The position numbers and the translations under genes were made by a program. 64,000 bases of DNA, from the NCBI RefSeq assembly GCF_019578655.1, contig NC_063258.1, positions 12,962,802 through 13,026,801 of the forward strand, read 5' to 3'. Under the pieces are notes generated by a model. That model was not told where the DNA came from. It ran no database searches and saw only the letters and a list, made by a program, of their open reading frames with translations. This document shows, one piece after another, positions 1 through 11,489 of this stretch; the first letter of the stretch is position 1, and each line of letters begins with the position of its first letter. This DNA is from Ricinus communis. Its lineage: Eukaryota; Streptophyta; Magnoliopsida; Malpighiales; Euphorbiaceae.

Positions 1-927
1 TCTATTGTATCAGATAGGGATCCCAGATTCATTTCTCGTTTCTGGGAGAGTTTACAGAAAGCATATGGTACTAAGCTTCATTTCAGTATAGCTTTTCATC
101 CTCAAACAGATGGGCAATCAGAAAGAACCATTCAGACATTAGAAGATATGATGAGGGCTTGCACACTTGAGTTCAAGGGTAACTGGGATGATTACATACC
201 ACAGATGGAATTTGCGTATAACAACAGTTTTCATTCTAGTATCGGTATGGCTCCATTTGAAGCTTTGTATGGGAGGAAATGCAGAAGTCCAGTATGCTGG
301 GATGTTGAAGGTTTAAGACAGCTTGAAGGTCCAGAATTGGTACAAGAAACAATGGATAAAATAGAGATAGTTAAAAAGAATTTGAAAGTAGCATAGGATA
401 AACTAAAGAGTTATGCTGATTTGCATTGAAGGGAAATGGAATATATTGTGGGTGATAAAGTTTTCTTGCGGGTATCAACATGGAAAGGAATATTAAGGTT
501 TGGTAAACAAGGGAAATTGAGTCCGAGGTATGTAGGACCTTATGAAATTATTGAAAGAGTTGGACCATTGGCTTCTAGGTTAGCATTACCTACAGAGCTG
601 TCTTCTATTCATGATGTTTTTCACGTTTCTATGTTGAGGCGATATAGATCAGATCCTAGTCATATCATTCTAGAGCCAGAGATAGAAATCATAGAAAAAT
701 TGACATATGTGGAAGAACTAATAGAAATTCTTGATCGAAAGGTTAAGAAATTGAGAAATAAAGACATTCATATGGTCAAAAATAAGTGGAGTCATCATTC
801 ACCAAGAGAAGCAACTTAGGAAGTGGAAGAGCATATGAGACAGAAGTATCCGCATCTATTCCATTGTAATGTTGGTGAGTCATTAAAATTTCGGGAACGA
901 AATTTCTTAAAGAAGGGAGAGTTGTAA
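1..927 (+). pseudogene. pol: Tekay/Del chromovirus pol 3' end: integrase core C-terminal part and chromodomain
   Basis: The reading frame is open from base 1. It shows the second catalytic Asp context (VSDRDPRF), then [11 protein letters not shown] with the catalytic Glu, then the [26 protein letters not shown] block typical of Del/Tekay integrase (split here: AYNNSFHSS, then [10 protein letters not shown]). After it come the integrase C-terminal GKLSPRYVGP block and HDVFHVSMLRRY, and a chromodomain remnant ending in EATxEVEE and YPHLFH. The frame reaches a TAA at 925-927 that overlaps the start of the 3' LTR, as is usual for this clade. Three premature in-frame stops (394 TAG, 427 TGA, 817 TAG) each sit where Gln, Arg and Trp are expected. 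The 5' part lies outside the window. Family assignment is from known conserved blocks. Confidence 0.9.
908..921 (+). promoter_or_regulatory. Polypurine tract of the Tekay element
   Basis: An A/G run (taaagaagggagag) lies immediately before the LTR start TGTAAC. This is the expected position and composition of the plus-strand primer site of an LTR retrotransposon. Confidence 0.75.
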
Positions 928-3212
928 CGCCTGCATTTTCTCATTATCCATGTTATGTGCATTTACATTTAATCATTAGGCATATGATGGTATATCAATA
1001 ATATTTTTATTTATGAGAACAGATATATATTAATTATAAGTAGAGAATAAGAAGCATGATATTAGATTATTAATTTAGATAAGTTGATTAAGTACTTGGA
1101 ATATGTGTATTAAGCCTTAAGACTTAATTGAACCAATAGTTGAAGGCTGGGTAAATAGATTGGACTTAAAAGATACAATTAAAAGTTAGTACCTATATAT
1201 GGTTACTAAGAATTAATTTAGGATGATAAAACTAGTTTAAGTAGGTGGTGGCATTGAGAGATGAATCTTGGAAATTGGAACCATGAGCAAGCTCATTTTA
1301 CCTCTTCATTTCTCTAAAATTCATACATGGCTAAAAACACAAAATTTGGAATAAGAGAGGAGTGGAATACCTAGAAAAACTTAAGATTGAGATAGGATTT
1401 TACCAACTATTAAAGGAGCCAAGCTAAAGCTAAAGGATTTAAGCATATTAGCAACCCAAAAGCTGAAATTGGTGAGTTGTTACTTGAGTGTTATTAATTT
1501 GTCATTAGGGTTCTTGATTACAAATTGGAAAAACTTCAATTGATGCTCTCATTGATTAATTAAAGGTCTGATTATCATGAATTAGTAGAGTATTGAATGA
1601 TTGCATAGAGATTAAGCTTGATTTAAGTTTAAGTATGTCAAGATAGAAAACTGTCAAAATTCCAGCAACCTTGATGTTCTATATTTTAGGCATAACATGG
1701 GTTATATAAGTCCAAATTAATTGGTGTCTATGGAAATTTTGAAGAGTCCTCTATAACTTTATAGTTTTGTGCTTTCGCTATTTTTGCCGTTTTGGTTGCT
1801 TAAATTGAGCAAACAGATTTCTCAGTACAACTAGTATGACCCTTGCTCGAATTTGAAGATAATTAAATCTATAGAAGTCGGAATTGAGTAATTCTTCTTG
1901 GAGATGAAACTAGACGCATAAATGGATATGTCTATTTAATACGAGATTTTTGTATTAAGCCAATTTTGCCCAGCAATAAATATACCTTGGTACTAAATTC
2001 TATCTAGAAAACAGAGATGTTGGAGATTAGTTTTATGCAATTTATTTGATCTTAATTTGAGTTAAATTGGTATTTAACTAGATGGAAAACATTAAAACAA
2101 TAATTGAAAGTCTTAGAGGAAGAGTTAGACCTATGAATTAGAGAGGGGATGATCTTGTAATGCATTAGAACTAGCATTTACATGAATATTTGGAATATGC
2201 ATGAAATGTGAATTGATGAATGTGTTGACAGGTACTCAAAGGCCTGGAAAGGAAGTTGGGGAGAAAAGAGGTTCTTATATGCTGAAGGAATAAGTGTATT
2301 TTGAGTAAGTAAATAGTTAATATTTGCTATGTTCATATATTTAATCAAATGTTCAGCGAATGGTTGCGTTTGCTTAATATTATTTATGTTTGAATGAATG
2401 AGATGGAAATGATTGGTGTTGAGTGGAACAATTGTTATTGCTTGAATATGAAATAAGTGAAATGATTGAATTGTGATGTTAAGTGCATATGTGCATGTTA
2501 ATGGTGGATTCCCCTATGAAAAATATATATATATATATATATATAAAGCCTTGGGAGGCTAAAGCCTAGAGAGGCTATAAAAGTGTATAATGTGAGGATG
2601 AGGTGGAGCAGCTTACGTGTGCGATGGGTGAGGATGAGGCGGAGCAGCACATTAAAGGGGATCCACAAGCCATGAGAACTAACCATAATTGTTGAATTGT
2701 ATTTCTTCTATGATGGTTGTAATGAATTGAGTAGAATGGTATGAATTTATACCTAAACTATGAATCATGGTAAGTTATGTGATTGGGTGGAAATTGTATG
2801 AAGTGTATGTGATATAGATTATGTTGATTATTTATTTACTGAGCTAGAGGCTCACCCCTCTCCAAAATTTTTCTTTTCAGGTTTGTAAATAGTAGTGCAT
2901 CCGTTGGTTGTATCCGAAGTCTAGCTTTGAGCAGTTCTGTTAGGTTGGGCCAGTTTTGTGGAGTCTCCTCCTGATGCATTTTGTATGCAGTTATGTGATA
3001 TATATGGAAGTATGCCTTATAAGGCATAAGAAGATGTTTTGATTACTTGTTAAATGATGTTTAAGTATAATTATATGTTTATATGTTAATAACCTTGTGT
3101 CTTGATTCTTAACAACCTGCATATTGACCTATCTACATGTAGTATATATTCTACGATGCTTGTATGCTTCCTGGCTAATGTCTATTGGTTAGCATGTAAT
3201 AGGGGTGTGACA
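923..3212 (+). mobile_element. Tekay/Del 3' LTR, about 2.3 kb
   Basis: It starts TGTAACGCC directly after the polypurine tract and ends GGGTGTGACA, the usual Del/Tekay termini (TGTAAC...GTGACA). At 3213 the sequence changes abruptly to the 3' untranslated region of an Athila element, so the Tekay element inserted into Athila DNA. The long size is normal for this clade. No coding sequence was seen inside. The left LTR lies outside the window, so the target duplication cannot be tested. Confidence 0.85.
2523..2545. repeat. (AT)n microsatellite inside the Tekay LTR
   Basis: Uninterrupted AT dinucleotide run of about 23 bases. Confidence 0.95.
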
Positions 3213-3371
3213 TTTAGTGATTTGGGGATTTTGTGGAAATTCATTATGGAGTTTTGAGATTTGTTTGGAGCTAACTTTCTGCGAAGTATTTGATTGAGTT
3301 GTTTGGTATTTGTTTGAGGAGTGAGTTGTTGATTGCTTAAGGACAAGCAAAAGCTTAAATGTGGGGTGATT
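3213..3371 (+). mobile_element. Athila A1 3' untranslated end with polypurine tract
   Basis: The stretch ends gacaagcaaaagcttaaatg-tggggtgatt, just before an A1 LTR. The same sequence precedes the A1 LTR at 41553. The terminal polypurine-like tract is AAATGTGGGG (about 3357-3366). It is only the tail of an element whose interior was displaced by the Tekay insertion. Confidence 0.8.
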
Positions 3372-4780
3372 TGATACGCATCATACTACACATGTTTTCA
3401 TGCCCGATTGTTTACATTTTTATGCATGATTATCCCATTTTATGCTAGAATTACCTGTCTTTTGTTTCCTTTCCCGTTTCAGGTCATTTTCGAAGGACAC
3501 TATCAACAATTGAGGGAAATAGTGATTACAAACCAAATTCCATCAAATTGGGCGAGGACTATTACTCCGAGGGTTGAGCACGGCCTGGACTACGGCCTTG
3601 CTGAATTGCCAACTAGTTGCCTTCCAAAAGTGCCTTTTGGCACGGTTTCCTTAGGCACCATGGCCTCCACCACGGCCTGTTGTGGCTCAACACCGGCTTG
3701 GGCACAGCTTGGAAGAGGTCAACACTACAGAACCCTAGGGATCAGCACGGCCTAGACTCCACCCGTGCTGACAAGCACAGGATTAACCACGGCCATGCTG
3801 AAGAGAGTATATAGGCAAAAGTTCGATTTTCTTAGGGGAGGCTTGATTTTCTCTAACCTAATTCGAGTATACACTCAATTCGCTTGTTTTCTAGACCTCA
3901 ACTGTCGACCTTTCAAATTCATCAATTGAGAGAGGATTACACTTATTTTCAACATCGATTTGAGCATTCATGAGGCAATTTAGGGTTTGATATTTTGGAT
4001 TGGAAAATTAGGGTTTGTCATCCAACTTGAAAGACAAGGGTGTACATGCCTTCAATTTTCTTTTACTTATTTGTTCCTTATTCTGCTTTAACTATGAATA
4101 TGAGTAGCTAGATCTTTTGAATCCATTGGGGTCTTTACTGTGATGGATTGTGCTTAGTTGTTAGATATGTAATTGCCATTCTTGTAATCTTTTGCTATTC
4201 ACTAATAAAGTCTGATTCAGTTAGTTTGAGACATTGAATTAATTGTCTTGTGGGTTGTTTCTTGACATTAGGAAATGCTTGTTACAATTGGAAATTAAAT
4301 AGTAAGAACTGGTAGTTAACACTTAGAGATAAGGTTAATTCAGTCGTCAGATTAAGAATTAACAACTCTTAATAGATCTAAATCACGCTTAATGCTAATT
4401 TGTAATAATCTGATAAGAAGAGATTCCATTAGGTTAGTGCAGATTTAGGAACTCGGTGAACTCGAGAGAGGAGTCGAGTTCGATTCAGGATTTAGGCACG
4501 GGTAGCAAGATTGGTAATTTACAAAATCAAGCTTAGAATTCCATCACTTAGGTCCCCTTTTTGGTTTGCTTCTTTTGTTACGGTTGTCTTTCGACTGTCA
4601 GTTGCTGTTCATTCATTTATTTGCATTCATAGTCATTAGTTAAGTTATTTTAATTTCTCAGACTTTATTTCAGATTAGATAACATAACGAACAGTAGTAA
4701 CTTTAGGTTCACCCGATCTCCAGGGATACGACCTTGATACTCACTAGTGCTAGGCTGCATCGATAGGTTCACTACCTTAG
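3372..4780 (+). mobile_element. Athila A1 LTR (3' LTR, end truncated)
   Basis: It begins TGATACGCATC right after the polypurine tract and aligns along its length with the A1 LTRs at 16404, 31629, 34412 and 41553. It carries the GC-rich palindrome block at about 3575-3800 (CACGGCC, CCGTGCTG), then a TATA box TATATAGG at 3808-3815. It stops about 25 bases short of the usual LTR end, at ccttag, where repeat B begins. No primer-binding site follows, consistent with a 3' LTR. Confidence 0.85.
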
Positions 4781-5495
4781 GTGTAGAAAACTGAAATAAT
4801 ATGCTCACTAGCCCCAAATATTCAGTTGCATATGATTTTCATAGTGCGAAAGCCCTCATTCCATAAGCAAAAGAAACTAGAAGCTAATTATGAGTACATA
4901 AATAAAGAAAGATGAATAAACTAAAGTCAAATCAAGAATGAGAGAGGAGTTGAATGGTTAGCAACTCTCATAGTCTTAATTTTTATGAGCCAGCTTAACA
5001 AAAACAAGGTGCAATTTCGCGTAGGGCTACCTAATAACAGGCCGACCCAAATTACTCCATTATATGCATCCTAAGCATCAAAACGATTGCATTCCCGCTT
5101 GTATTACACTTGTTTAACAACATGATTTCTCCCTTACGCACGTGGATTTACATCTCCTCCTGCTTGATCTTATTTGTTATTAGGTAGGCCCTCGCAAAAT
5201 TTCCATTATTTCTGTTAAGCTGGCTCACAAAATTTGGGACAACGAGAGTTGTTGACCAGTTAAATCCTTTTTGGTTCTTGAGTTGACATTATTTAGAGAA
5301 TCATATCAATACTCAATCAACTAATTTTCTTCCTTCGTATTTGTTCAAGCATTGATCAGTGCCTATGATTGCCACTTTCACATGCTTTAACTTAGCAGTC
5401 ATGTTTATGCACCTTAAATAAAACCACACCATCATATTAGACAGAGATTAGAAAGAGAGGCACAAAAGAAATGAACAATATAAGAACATAGGTAA
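4781..5495 (+). repeat. Repeat B, copy 1 (unclassified, rearranged)
   Basis: The start (gtgtagaaaactgaaata) matches 30888 onward. Parts also match 23934-25014 and, inverted, 20001-21020. This copy differs from the others: 5182-5291 is an inverted copy of about 4922-5040, giving arms of roughly 110 bases around a 140-base spacer. The usual B sequence then resumes (tcaatactcaatcaac). No coding capacity was recognised. See findings on repeat B. Confidence 0.7.
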
Positions 5496-5944
5496 TGTGA
5501 TTCTTGTAAGGATTTGCAAGAAACATGTTGCGAAATTGTTGCCAAAAATGCCTAAAGTCAGATTCACGAACAAAGGCCTTGACCCAACACTATACTAGAA
5601 GTGTGAACCTTAGTATAGAAAAGGTTTTGGACGCCACACTTAAGATTACGAAGAAGGTGAGTGATAAGTCTCAAGGAACGCCCTAAGAATAAGTCTTGAT
5701 AAGTATACAAGTTTTAGAAGAACCAAGAATTGAATTCTCTCAATGGAATCAATAACAAAAATCTTCATTAACCTTGAACCATTCAGCTATAGTTTGTTTA
5801 AATAGCCAAAGATACAACCTTAGCTTCTTTTACATGTTTAGGCAAAAACTAGAATAGGAAAATAAAAATCAAAGGCTAAATTAGAAGTTTCCTAAATAAC
5901 AAAGTAAGTAACTAGAGAGATTTAGACAATCTTTGATATAGCAA
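5496..5944 (-). mobile_element. CRM-like LTR fragment, C family (minus strand)
   Basis: Read on the minus strand it resembles the C1-C3 LTRs: a TATA-like region, 'acttatcaagacttattctt', 'cttatcactcacctt', and 'ctatactaaggttcac'. The LTR end (minus strand ...GAATCACA) abuts repeat B at 5496. The other end is cut at about 5944, where Athila A3 begins. It is more diverged than C1-C3. Confidence 0.6.
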
Positions 5945-7050
5945 TTATATTCAACTTACTTACCATAGGCTTGCTCATAAATCCTATCTCCGCTACTGCA
6001 AATAATCAAATATCACAATCAAAGGGTCTTCACAAGGGTTGTAATGGGGCTTAGGTTTAGGTATAGAAATTTGGAAGTGAAGTGTAAATAATATATGGAC
6101 TTTTGCAATCCCTTACCCACAATTTTAGCTCAGAAAGGACTAAATTTCAAACAAAGTTTACTAAATTCACTATAGTTCCCAAGTCTCTAATACAAGATGC
6201 TCAAAAAGTGAAATATGAATGAGTACTCAAGAAAGAAGGGTTTGTTTTTTTGTTCTATTTTTTTTAAGAAGAAATAATAGAACATAATTACTCTGGATTG
6301 AATGGAGCATCTAAACTAAATTTTTAAAGGACTTAGTGAATTCAAAGTACAAATAGAACCGATATTGAACAGCTCAATGAACACATTACAAAAATTCCAA
6401 AAATACGATATGGATCAACAAACAAAAGGCTTAACAAAGTGTGATGATAAAGCAAAATGGTAAAAGTGAAGAAAGTGGATAGGCTCAAACTTGGATAACT
6501 AATGAAAAACATTCACAAGTTGGCTTTTGGCTACAATGGTGAATCCTAAGTGCCCTTATCATTTCATAACATTTGATTGTTCATGTGACCTCAATAAGCA
6601 TTACCGAGCAAGTTCTAGAAATAAGAAGAATATAATGCACACTCAAACAAGAAAAAAAGAGCATTTATAATGTATGCTCAATTAGGTTAAAAAACTCACA
6701 ATTTAAGTGTGTACAGTTGCATAAGGTGCCCACATACCATCAATCAAATAATTATTTTAATCAATTCATACACAAAACACAACAACTAATGAAATTCAAA
6801 TTAACTAAGTTAAAGAATGGTTAAGTAACATTGGTTTAACTCAACTATTATGATAAACTAAAAATTGCTCAATAATATTCCAAAAGCAACAAACAACAAG
6901 GAGTAAAAATCACATGCTCATAATCATAACTATCAATCTTTCAAAGATAAATAAAAAGCTAATAAACATCCCAAGTATCCTAAATATATACATCATCAAT
7001 AATACAATAAACAACAATCAGAAAAAAAAAAAAAGAAGCCAAAATAACGA
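5945..7050 (-). other. A3 3' untranslated region
   Basis: Non-coding, A/T-rich. The 5950-6060 part aligns, on the minus strand, with the A1 3' region near 41220 and the A2 one near 53500 (gagcaagcxtatggtaag). A poly-A run lies at 7022-7035. The open frames here are low-complexity shadows. Confidence 0.65.
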
Positions 7051-7288
7051 CTTACCCACCCCATACTTGAAGGACACACTATCCACAGTGTGTAAAGGAG
7101 TTGGGAAGCAACATAATAAGTACGAAAAGGAAAAGAGATAAATATGAAGAAATACTGCCCTACTAACGGCTTACCCACCCCATACTTGAAGGACACACAA
7201 TCCACAGTTTGTAAAGGAGTTGGCAAGCAACACAATAAGTACAAAAAGGAAAAGAGATAAATATGAAGAAATACTGCCCTACTCATCC
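7051..7288 (-). repeat. 119-bp tandem duplication downstream of A3 ORF2
   Basis: The block beginning cttacccaccccatacttga occurs at 7051 and again at 7170, with only a few differences. Read on the minus strand it contains the G-rich tract AAGTATGGGGTGGG, the counterpart of a tract conserved after ORF2 in the A2 elements. Confidence 0.9.
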
Positions 7289-8635
7289 TGCTAGGCTGGT
7301 GGCGGTGATGGAGGTGATGGTGCCTTGGCTGGTGGTGGTGGTGGTTGTACTGGAGGTGGAAAACACTTGCTAAAGTCAGCGAAGTCAAAATCATCCATCC
7401 TAGGCTGCTGCAGGGCTACCTCTATCCTATCCCCCTAGGTCAACTGCCTCTATAGTAAATGCAGAATCTACCTCTGCGTAGCATCAAAGTGCTAGAGCTG
7501 TGCTTTAACCTCCTGCTCGAACCTCTCAAACCTATCTGTGTGTTGTCACTACATGTCAGTGACTCAATAAAGTCTCGAAGTCAGCTCATCAATCTGCACA
7601 CTAGATGGCCGAGGAGCTGATGAGGATGAAGGTTGGCAGGGGCCAGGAATATCTATAGGTTTGGGGTGCTCCCTGCTCCTCTCGAACTGTCTGGGCTATC
7701 GAACGAATAAGTCTGTACTCTAGCCATAGGGGCCTTGTCATTCGGGTGACCATCCTCATATGTTGCATAGTAGAGAGGCCAACATGGGTCATCTCGCCAA
7801 CAAGTGTCAACTCTTCTATCAGAGCTCTGTCTAGTAGCTCTACCCTCCTAGCAATCATTGTTACATAAGGTCTGAAATAGAGAAAAGTCTTGTTCGGGTC
7901 CCCCTCCTCCTCTGATGCAAGGCCCATAAACAGAATAGATCAAGCTAGGTGATCACTCCAAAACTATCCCCTCGACCTGTCCATGTAAATGCTAGCAGGT
8001 AGTGAAGATATCGAAGGCTATCAAAGAGGTTGGACACCTTGGACTTACTCAGGTAGTAAGGCTCGTCCACCTCTAATATGGTTTCCTAGGCCCTATCAAA
8101 AGAAATTCTGAGGTTGTATAGAGAGGCTATGTAGTCATCTTATGCAATCTCCTGCTCAATAGACAGTCTCAATGCTTCTCCAAACTGGGGAATGCTCATC
8201 ATGTATATATGTCCCCCTAACCCAAATGATGTAGACTCTAGTTGAGACCAGTCTCTAATCTAACTCTAGAGGAAGAAGGTGGAGGCGAACTCAAGTGTGA
8301 GCTCTCTATAAGTAGGCTCCATTATGCTGAAAAAGCCCTAAAAGGCTATGTCTGAAGAAGCCCTCGAACCTCAATAGCTAGTCCTATTATTTCCAATGCC
8401 TGCCGGTCTATATATCTCTGACAGCCTAACTAACTACACCGCAGCTGTTGCTAACGAGCCTCGTGAGTAGGGCTTTAAAACTGTAAAAGACTATGTCATG
8501 CGGGAGCTGGAGGTGGAGCTGGAGCTCTAGGGGCAAGTGGGTCAAGTGTTGGAGGTGTAGGTGGTGCATGTTGTACATGCATAGGTGGTCTCACAGGTTT
8601 AGAGGTCTCGTATGTCAGCCTTCTCTTAGAGACAC
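7289..8635 (-). pseudogene. ATHILA ORF2-type protein remnant (A3)
   Basis: On the minus strand a start at 8635 opens a Pro/Ala-rich N-terminus. The conserved ATHILA block then follows in broken frames: a region like QFGEALxL near 8180, and a longer open part at 7601-7927 with YVTMIARRVELLD and a following MTRPLWLEYRL. The C-terminal part turns His/Pro/Thr-rich at about 7290-7390. The same domain recurs at 38760-40267 and 59592-61156. Such ORFs sit in the env position of Athila elements, and their function is not established. Many stops make this copy non-functional. Confidence 0.7.
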
Positions 8636-8639
8636 CCAT

Positions 8640-8929
8640 CTTCTAAGGGTCTCTACCCAGACCGAGCTGAAACCCATAATTCATTTTGAGCACTTTTTCA
8701 TGCGCAATTTCCTGCAATTTTCAACAGTAAAACATCCAAGTTACCTTCAACCAATCTCAAAACAATTAAATGGCATATAAAACTAAAAAATTAAATGAAA
8801 ATGAAGACTAAAACTAAGAAAATGTTCCAAAACCAATGGTTAAAATGTCAAAAATATAAAATAAAAGTTAGGGTGCCTCCCAAAAGCATTTCTTTTTGTC
8901 TCGAGTCATTTAGATGGACTCATAATTCT
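8640..8929 (-). other. A3 pol-ORF2 intergenic stretch
   Basis: AT-rich spacer with the pol tail motif KKKxFWEAP at its upstream (8870-8900) edge. On the minus strand a pyrimidine/A-rich stretch ending in TTTCAG lies about 30 bases before the ORF2 start, a possible splice acceptor. No palindromes or strong TATA box were seen, unlike A1 and A2. Confidence 0.5.
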
Positions 8930-10090
8930 TGAGCTACTCTTGTTGATGCAATACAAGGTTGACTCGCTCCTCGAGCTCCAATGAATCACTATAGTAATGC
9001 TTTAACCTATGCCTATTAACCTTAAAGTTTCCCTTCTCTGGATGGTGCAACTCTACTATGCCATATAGGAAAACTTATTGGACGATGAACGGTGCTGACC
9101 AATGGCTCTTTAGCTTCCCAGGAAATTGTCGAAGTCATGAGTTATACAATAACAAACTATCCCCAACATGGAACTCCTTGGTGGTCCTTAGCCTCTTGTC
9201 GTGCCACTTCTTAGTACGCTACTTGTATATTAAGGAGTTACCATATGCTTGATTGCGCCACTCATCCAACTCGTTAAGCTGCTATTGTCTATATTTACCT
9301 GCATCAATAATATCAAAATTGAAAGTAGTCAAAGCCCATAATGCTTTATGCTCAAGTTAAATAGGCAAATGGCATGCTTTTCCATAAACTAGCCTATATG
9401 GTGTAAAACCAGTTGAAGTACGATAGGCCGTTCTAAATGCCCACAAGGCATCATCTAGCTTCTCTGCCCAATCCTTTCGACTCACTCTTACAGTTTTCTC
9501 TAAAATCTGTTTCAAACCCCTATTAGTAACCTCCACTTGCCCACTAGTTTGTGGGTGTTAGGGTGTAGAAAACATGTGTGATACACCATAACGTTTAAGC
9601 ACCTTTTCTAACTGGGCATTACAAAAATCAGCCCCCTGTCACTAATAAGAGCCCTAGGTGTCCCGAACCTAGCAAACAATCCTTTGAGGAATCTCGTAAC
9701 TACCCTAGCATCATTAGTGGGAAAAGCTTGCACTTCTAGCCAATTAGAAAAGTACTCAACAACAACCAAGATTATTTATGACCATAAGAAGAAGAAAGGG
9801 TCCCATGAAGTCGATGCCCCAATCATCAAAAATCTCAACAGCTTGAATGCTCGTTTGGCGCATCTCATCACGAGTAGAGATGTTACCTGATCTTTGGCAT
9901 GCATCACAAACCTGAACAAATGCTCTAGCATCCCTAAAGATCATAAAGTAGTAGAATCTAGAGTCTAGCACCTTCCTAGCTGTGTGATTTGCAACTTAAT
10001 GACCTTCTGTTAGTCCTTCATGGCAATGCCTAAAAATCTAGAGGATCTCCTCCCCATGTACACATCACCTGATCTGCACATATTTTAAAC
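8930..10090 (-). pseudogene. pol: Athila A3 integrase
   Basis: The minus strand shows [12 protein letters not shown] (zinc-binding CxxC end), WGIDFMGPF with the first catalytic Asp, TPRALISD with the second, and a broken HPQTSGQVE with the catalytic Glu near 9530. It ends with a KVNRHRLKHYY-like tail near 9010, which is the Athila pol C-terminus. At least two frameshifts and several stops break the frame between 9050 and 9760. Confidence 0.85.
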
Positions 10091-10221
10091 AAGAAAGAGT
10101 CCTCCAAATGTAGTATTTCAATTCAGAAAAGAATTTCTTCTTTTACTGAAATGTCATACCCTTCGAAAGGGCTATACCAACCAGATAGTTTGTAAAATTA
10201 GAAAACCAAGGGATATGAGAA

Positions 10222-11480
10222 TTAACCTGAACTGAGCATAAGAACACATTCAAAAAAATTGTCAACAATCGCCCTCTCATCAAGTGCCTCCAAAGTCGGG
10301 TTTTCTAGCCTAGAAAGGTGGTCTGCTGCCAAGTTCTCAACACCTTTCTTATCCTTGATCTCAATATCGAACTCCTGCAATAACATAATCCAACGAATGA
10401 GTCTAGTCTTTACATCATTCTTACTAAACAAGTATTTGAGTGTGGAATGGTCCATGTAGACCATTGTCTTTGATAACACCAAATAAGATTTGAACTTATC
10501 AAATGCAAAGACAACAGCTAGAAGCTCATTTTGAGTGGTGGTGTAGTGCTCTTGGGCATCAATCAATGTCTTGCTAGCATAGTAGATTGTTTGGAACTTC
10601 TTATCTCTCCTTTATCCTAAAACAACTCCAATTGCAAAATGACTAGCATCTCACATAAGCTCAAATGGCAGCTTCCAATTAGGTGAAACCATAATCGGAG
10701 CTGTGGTTAGTTTCTTCTTTAACAACTCAAAAGCCTACAAATACTCGTTAGAAAATACAAAAGGTACATCCTTTACAAGCAATTAAGTTAAAGGTCTAGC
10801 AATCTTAGAGAAGTCGTTAATGAACCTCCTATAGAAACCTGTATGACCTAAGAAGCTCCTAACAGCCTTAACTGAACTAGGTGGAGGTAATTTAGCAATA
10901 GTATCCACCTTGGCCCTACCGACCTCCATCCCCTTATGCGAAATTTTATGCCCCAACACTATACCTTCCCTAACCATAAAATGACACTTTTCCTAATTAA
11001 GGACTAGGTTAGCATTCTCACAACGATCAAGGATGTCTTCTAGATTATGAAAACAGTGAGTGAAGGAGTTACCAAATATAAAAAATCCATCCATAAAGAC
11101 CTCTATGGCCTCCTCAATCATGTCGTGGAAGATTGCCATCATACACATTTGAAAAGTCACAGGTGCATTGCACAATCTAAATGGCATCCTCCTATAAGCA
11201 AACATACCATATGGGCAAGTCAAGGTTGTCTTCTCTTGGTCCTCAAGTGCAATAGGAATCTGGAAGTAACCTAAAAAACCATCTAGAAAATAGTAAAACA
11301 TATGCCCAGACAACCCTGCCAACATTTGGTGAATAAAAGGAAGGGAAAGATGGTCCTTTCGAGTGGCATCATTTAGCCTCATGCAATCTATGCACACTCG
11401 AAAGCACGTTATCATTTTAGTCGGTATAAGCTCGTCCTTCTCATTTTTAACAACATTCATACCTCCCTTCAAACCTACAT
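10222..11480 (-). pseudogene. pol: Athila A3 reverse transcriptase and RNase H
   Basis: RT is at about 10783-11472. It shows FRVCIDCMRLNDATRKDHLSLPFI (split: CIDCMRLNDATRKDH, then SLPFI) and LDGFLGYFQIPI. The catalytic box has become VFMDGFFIFGNS, so the second Asp of the usual xxDD pair is Gly. The connection region has [12 protein letters not shown]. RNase H is at 10222-10566: [28 protein letters not shown] and ADHLSRLE. A frameshift near 10985 separates the RT fingers/palm from the thumb part. Polymerase activity would be lost. Confidence 0.9.
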
Positions 11481-11489
11481 CAAGAAGTT

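Noticed and set aside
7051..7288. Possible CRISPR-like or satellite repeats
   Set aside because: Only two copies in tandem with no spacers, inside an Athila 3' region; a simple duplication explains it.
6996..7394. 132-codon minus-strand frame, His- and Phe-rich
   Set aside because: It spans the ORF2 end and the 119-bp tandem duplication; the repeated protein segment reflects the DNA duplication, not a gene.
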